Source: Mycobacterium scrofulaceum (GTDB lineage: Bacteria > Actinomycetota > Actinomycetes > Mycobacteriales > Mycobacteriaceae). Taken from it: a DNA stretch of 64,000 bases. Of this stretch, positions 60,673 through 64,000 are shown in pieces. The notes under the pieces are model-generated. The model saw nothing but the letters and a program-made list of their open reading frames with translations. It was not told where the DNA came from and did no database searches. The stretch lies in NCBI RefSeq assembly GCF_002086735.1, contig NZ_MVIJ01000003.1:1-64000 (forward strand), read 5' to 3'. Every line of letters starts with the position of its first letter. Within the stretch, counting starts at the first letter, position 1. The position numbers and the translations under genes are program-made.

Positions 60673-61503
60673 CTAGCCTCGCCGCACGTCCATGCCGGCG
60701 TCCACCTTGAGCATGCTTCCGGTGAACGAACGGCCCGCGTCGCTGATCAAAAAGAGGATCGTGTTGCTGACGTCGCGTGGCTCGATCAGCGGCAAGTCCG
60801 GCAGCGCGGTCTGGACTGCATTGACCATGCGGGGGTTGTCCTCGATCACTTTGAACAGCGCCGGGTTGTCAGTGATCATCGGGGTCGCGCAATTCGTCGG
60901 CGCCACCGCATTGACGCGAATACGGTCGGGGGCAAGCATGGCTGCGTACGCGCGGACCAGGCCGACGACGGCGACCTTGGACATCAGGTAGGCGTCGCTG
61001 CCGCCGCGGCCGTCGGTGAGATCCAGTAGGGCGATCATCGAACTCGTCGCGATCAGATTGCCACCCTCGCCACGTTCCTTCATGTGGGGGATCGCTACCT
61101 GGAAGGCGTTCCACACCCCGATGAGCATGATGTCGAGCCCTAGCCTCAGCGCCTCTGAGGCGTCGCGCTCATCGGCGTTGGTGAGCACGACCCCGGCATT
61201 CGCGAGCACCGTGTCGACGTGGCCGAACTCGGTGACGCCCGCGTCGAACGCCTCCTGCAGGGCAGCCTTGTCGCGGACGTCCGCCTTGCGGGTCAGCATC
61301 TTCCTGCCGGTCTTTTCCACCAGGCGGGCCGTCTCCTCGAGATCGTCTTCGGTGCCAAGTGCATAGGGCACGATGTCGAGGTTCTCGCAGATGTCGACGC
61401 CGATGATGTCGGCACCTTGCTCGGCGCACATCACCGCGTGCGAACGGCCTTGCCCGCGAGCGGCTCCGGTGATGAAGACAACTCTGCCGTCCAGTGAACC
61501 CAT
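60673..61503 (-). CDS. mycofactocin-coupled SDR (carveol dehydrogenase-like)
   Basis: 276 aa. VFITGAARGQGRSHAV near residue 10 and IIGVDIC near 33 are the fingerprint of the mycofactocin-dependent SDR family, which holds a non-exchangeable NAD and passes electrons to the peptide-derived cofactor mycofactocin. SDAYLMSKVAV provides YxxxK, followed by NAVAPTNCATPMI. It would oxidise a terpenoid- or steroid-like alcohol. GGAGG lies ten bases before the ATG at 61503. Mycofactocin synthesis genes are not in the window. Confidence 0.9.
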   Translation of the reverse strand: MGSLDGRVVFITGAARGQGRSHAVMCAEQGADIIGVDICENLDIVPYALGTEDDLEETARLVEKTGRKMLTRKADVRDKAALQEAFDAGVTEFGHVDTVLANAGVVLTNADERDASEALRLGLDIMLIGVWNAFQVAIPHMKERGEGGNLIATSSMIALLDLTDGRGGSDAYLMSKVAVVGLVRAYAAMLAPDRIRVNAVAPTNCATPMITDNPALFKVIEDNPRMVNAVQTALPDLPLIEPRDVSNTILFLISDAGRSFTGSMLKVDAGMDVRRG

Positions 61504-61666
61504 ATCTTTAAGCCTCCAGTAGCTCTCGCTATCGGCCGCGCTCTGCGGGATGGTGAGGGCGCGACGCAGTGACGTGCGCCACGTTACGCCGCGGAATTGG
61601 AATCATACAACTATTTGGCTAATTTGGTGGACGACGGAACACTCCGAGCTTTGGAAGGGATATCAC

Positions 61667-62494
61667 ATGTCCGACAGCCCCAATGGCGGTCCGCGCCCAC
61701 CCGACGGTGACTGGTTGGGGAGCCCCTACCTGAGGTTCGAACGTGAAGGTGCGTTTGCGATCTGCACCTTGGACCGCCCCGAGGCGCGGAATGCGATGAC
61801 GCCCGCGATGTACTTCGGGATCCGTTACGCGGTGAGTCGCGTCAATGCCGACCCCGACCTCGCGGGCCTGCTCATCACCGGCACCGGCGACGTCTTCGCG
61901 CCGGGAGGTGACCTGGGTCAGAAAGCAGCAGACAACTGGATGGACTTCGCGTCCACCATGGGAACCGACGTCACGCCGTTCGACACGCTGCGGCAGTCGG
62001 CCAAGCCGGTCGTGTCCGCGGTCAACGGCATCTGTCAGGGTGGTGGCCTGCAGATCGCGATGTGCAGTGACCTCGCCGTGGTGAGTGATCGGGCCGTCTT
62101 CCGGGTGCCCGAATTGTTCCGTGGCATCGCCGACACGTACTACAGCCAGGTCCTGGCCCGGCTCATCGGACCGGTCCGGACCAAGGACCTGATGTTCACC
62201 GGACGGACGCTGAACGCGCAGGAGGCGCTCGACTGGGGCATGGTGAGCAGGGTGGTCCCGCACGACGACCTGATGAGCGTCGCCAAGGAGTTGCTCGCGC
62301 AGTGTTGCCGGACCGCTCCGGGAGCGCGCGGGTTGGTCAAGGCGAGCCTGGACAACTACCTCGGGCTGTACGACCGGATCGGCATGACGACCAGTCTGTT
62401 CGGTCCCGAGGCGGCCGAAGGCTTTCGGGCGTTCAAGCAGAAGGACTCGCCGGACTGGGTGCACCCGGAACTCCGGGTCCAGGGCCGGTTGTAG
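61667..62494 (+). CDS. enoyl-CoA hydratase/isomerase (crotonase) family protein
   Basis: 275 aa from the ATG at 61667 (GGAAGGGA upstream). Crotonase pattern: TLDRPEARNAMTPAM near residue 37, FAPGGDLGQ near 80, VNGICQGGGLQIAMCSDLAVVSD and FRVPELFRGIADTY. The second catalytic Glu is kept (VPELF), but the first position is Gln (GGGLQIA), so hydratase activity may be altered. Divergent from the P450-SDR operon. Confidence 0.88.
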   Translation: MSDSPNGGPRPPDGDWLGSPYLRFEREGAFAICTLDRPEARNAMTPAMYFGIRYAVSRVNADPDLAGLLITGTGDVFAPGGDLGQKAADNWMDFASTMGTDVTPFDTLRQSAKPVVSAVNGICQGGGLQIAMCSDLAVVSDRAVFRVPELFRGIADTYYSQVLARLIGPVRTKDLMFTGRTLNAQEALDWGMVSRVVPHDDLMSVAKELLAQCCRTAPGARGLVKASLDNYLGLYDRIGMTTSLFGPEAAEGFRAFKQKDSPDWVHPELRVQGRL

Positions 62495-62501
62495 CCCGTC
62501 G

Positions 62502-62530
62502 CTGCGGGCCGACGCGAGGTCGGCCCGCAG
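62502..62530. terminator. strong bidirectional hairpin between convergent genes
   Basis: CTGCGGGCCGAC (62502-62513) and GTCGGCCCGCAG (62519-62530) form a perfect 12-bp GC-rich stem with a 5-base loop, 8 bp after the crotonase stop and 11 bp after the SDR stop on the other strand. It has no T tract, like many mycobacterial terminators. Confidence 0.75.
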
Positions 62531-62540
62531 TCCACGCCGG

Positions 62541-63320
62541 CTACTTCGGAGTGAAGCGCTGCGCGCCGTCTAGGCGCATCACCTCGCCGTTGACGTAGCC
62601 GTTGGACAGCAGAAACGTTGCTGCGTCGGCATACTCGGCAGGAGTGCCTAGTCGCTTGGGGAACGGGATGTTGGCGGCGAACTTTGCGATCGCCTCTTCG
62701 CCGACCGACTCCATGATCGGCGTCTTCATCGTTCCAGGGGCGATGGTGTTGACTCGGATGCCCACCGAACTGAGGTCGCGAGCGGCAGCGATGGTCAACC
62801 CGATCACGCCGGCTTTCGCTGCGGCATAAGCGGTCTGGCCGATCTGGCCCTCATAGCCGGCAACCGAGGCCGTCATGACGATGGCACCGCGTTCGCCGTC
62901 CTCACGAGGTTCGGCAGCGGCTACCGCAGCCGCTACCAGCCGTGTCAGGTTGTAGGTGCCGTTGAGATACAGGTTGATCGTCTTAGTGAATGCGGCCATG
63001 TCGGCGGGACTGCCGTCGCGCTGCACGATCCGTTGGGCCACCCCGAAGCCGCCGTGCGCAACGACCGCGTAGCGCAATCGACCGAGCTGGTTGGCCTGCT
63101 CGATGGCGCCCTGCACACTCTCGTCACTGGTTACATCGGTACTGACAAACAGTGCCCCGCTGCCCAGTTCGTCGGCCAGAGCCTTACCCTTGTCGGCGGC
63201 GAGATCGGCGATCACCACGCCGAGTCCGTCGGCATGGAGCCGACGGACCGTCGCCTCGCCCAGGCCACCCGCGCCGCCGCTGACAATCGCCGACGCTCCG
63301 TCGAATTTCGCTACAGTCAC
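62541..63320 (-). CDS. short-chain dehydrogenase (3-hydroxyacyl-CoA dehydrogenase type II-like)
   Basis: 259 aa from the GTG at 63318-63320, which overlaps the upstream dehydrogenase stop by 4 bp (GTGA) with AAGGAG before it; a TTG one codon earlier is less likely. Cofactor motif GGAGGLG, catalytic AGYEGQIGQTAYAAAK with YxxxK, and a complete C-terminus VNGEVMRLDGAQRF. It serves as a full-length reference for the truncated paralogue at 17171. Oxidises 3-hydroxyacyl-CoA in beta-oxidation. Confidence 0.92.
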   Translation of the reverse strand: MTVAKFDGASAIVSGGAGGLGEATVRRLHADGLGVVIADLAADKGKALADELGSGALFVSTDVTSDESVQGAIEQANQLGRLRYAVVAHGGFGVAQRIVQRDGSPADMAAFTKTINLYLNGTYNLTRLVAAAVAAAEPREDGERGAIVMTASVAGYEGQIGQTAYAAAKAGVIGLTIAAARDLSSVGIRVNTIAPGTMKTPIMESVGEEAIAKFAANIPFPKRLGTPAEYADAATFLLSNGYVNGEVMRLDGAQRFTPK

Positions 63321-64000
63321 CAATTCTCCTTATTAACCATTGTTTTCACTTCAGGCGGATCGCCCGTCACCAAGCTCCACGGATCCTCCGCGGCCAGCAC
63401 CAGCCGGCCGAGTCGTCGTGCGTAGTTCGCGGTCGTGCCGTAATCCGCGGTCCAGCTCTGAGCGCGCAGGGTGAACAGCCACAGCGGGTGCTCACTGGTG
63501 ACGCCGATCGCGCCGTGCAACTGATGGGCGACGCTGGTGACCGGGCCGACGGCGCGGCCGACTGCGACCTTCGCGACGGTGACGGCATAGTCGGTGTGGG
63601 GGGAGTTGAAGCCGTGCTCGGAAGCGGCGGCGACAGCTAATTCCGCAGCGGCACGGGCTCTTTCGATCTCTCCGGCCATGCCGGCCAGTGACTGCTGCAC
63701 GGATTGGAAGGCGCTGAGCGGACGACCGAACTGGACGCGCTGCCGGGTGTGCTCGACTGAAAGTGCGGCGGCGGCGTCCAGCACCCCGATGGTCTGCACA
63801 CAGCGTGACCATGCGCCGCGCCGAGTCAGCTCGGCGCCGAGTGCCGGGTCTACGGCGTGTAATTGGTCGGCGGACACGTCGAACGGAACCGAATCGCGTG
63901 GTTCGCCTGCCAGGTTGTGGCCTTCCTGCAGATCACCAGAGGCCACGTCGATGACGCCGACCCGCAGCCCGGCGGGCGTGGTGACGGCTAGCAGGGCGGC
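63317..64000 (-). CDS. acyl-CoA dehydrogenase, C-terminal part (runs off the window)
   Basis: At least 227 residues, open to the right edge. The C-terminal acyl-CoA dehydrogenase domain is clear: EHTRQRVQFGRPLSAFQSVQQSLAGMAGEIERARAA, then LHGAIGVTSEHPLWLFTLRAQSW, matching the QxHGxxGxTxEHxL motif. It ends AEDPWSLVTGD...NKENW. The N-terminal and FAD-binding domains lie outside. Operon with the type II SDR that follows. Confidence 0.9.
   Translation of the reverse strand, partial: AALLAVTTPAGLRVGVIDVASGDLQEGHNLAGEPRDSVPFDVSADQLHAVDPALGAELTRRGAWSRCVQTIGVLDAAAALSVEHTRQRVQFGRPLSAFQSVQQSLAGMAGEIERARAAAELAVAAASEHGFNSPHTDYAVTVAKVAVGRAVGPVTSVAHQLHGAIGVTSEHPLWLFTLRAQSWTADYGTTANYARRLGRLVLAAEDPWSLVTGDPPEVKTMVNKENW

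Overview
The window looks like a chromosomal segment from a Mycobacterium, probably a slow-growing non-tuberculous species. The basis is a complete yrbE-mce lipid-import operon with two Mce-associated membrane proteins, an LpqH-type lipoprotein, a mycofactocin-type short-chain dehydrogenase (SDR), a Dps of the M. smegmatis Dps2 type, many FadE/FadD/EchA-like genes, four cytochromes P450 and a Rv1318c-like membrane cyclase, all in high-GC DNA with frequent GTG starts and 1-4 bp gene overlaps. No tRNA, rRNA, insertion sequence or CRISPR array was seen.

Layout. 1-7157: a tightly overlapping plus-strand operon for CoA-thioester metabolism (aldolase end, paired acyl-CoA dehydrogenases, two crotonase-fold proteins, SDR, CoA ligase, thioesterase). 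7270-9830: a MarR regulator, a small secreted protein, a decayed MarR relic, a Dps gene and a frameshifted flavin-type oxidase gene; three related palindromic sites link this group. 9840-13904: minus-strand operon amidohydrolase - P450 - CoA ligase. 14126-27975: more catabolic genes (two further acyl-CoA dehydrogenase pairs, four SDRs, a DUF35-thiolase fusion, an esterase, a P450-type ferredoxin, a second amidohydrolase, a thiolase, an NHL beta-propeller). 28010-33537: a protein with a DUF4062/TIR-like N-terminus, two P450s and an adenylate cyclase. 33662-38031: mmsA, relics, a secreted CAP protein, an LpqH-like lipoprotein and a TetR regulator. 38032-39415: gene-poor and partly AT-rich. 39416-50383: the mce operon. 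50651-64000: a second catabolic block with its own GntR and TetR regulators, a Rieske oxygenase, an F420-type oxidoreductase, FadD, P450, SDRs, a crotonase-fold protein and the edge of an acyl-CoA dehydrogenase.

How the genes may work together: Mce/YrbE would import a hydrophobic substrate (sterol, terpenoid or branched lipid; the sequence does not say which). P450s, ferredoxin, the Rieske oxygenase and SDRs would oxidise it, CoA ligases activate it, and paired acyl-CoA dehydrogenases, crotonases, SDRs, thiolases and the DUF35-thiolase fusion shorten it. MmsA would return propionyl/acetyl units to central metabolism. This is inference from families and gene order.

The most interesting items are: (1) a repeated composite operator shared by the MarR gene, the secreted-peptide gene and dps, with a decayed second MarR beside it; (2) a near-identical 22-bp operator pair flanking a TetR-controlled block at 54.7-57.1 kb; (3) a lone DUF4062/TIR-like protein; (4) a DUF35-thiolase single-chain fusion; (5) an isochorismatase-fold protein that has lost its catalytic triad; (6) an SDR missing its C-terminal end.
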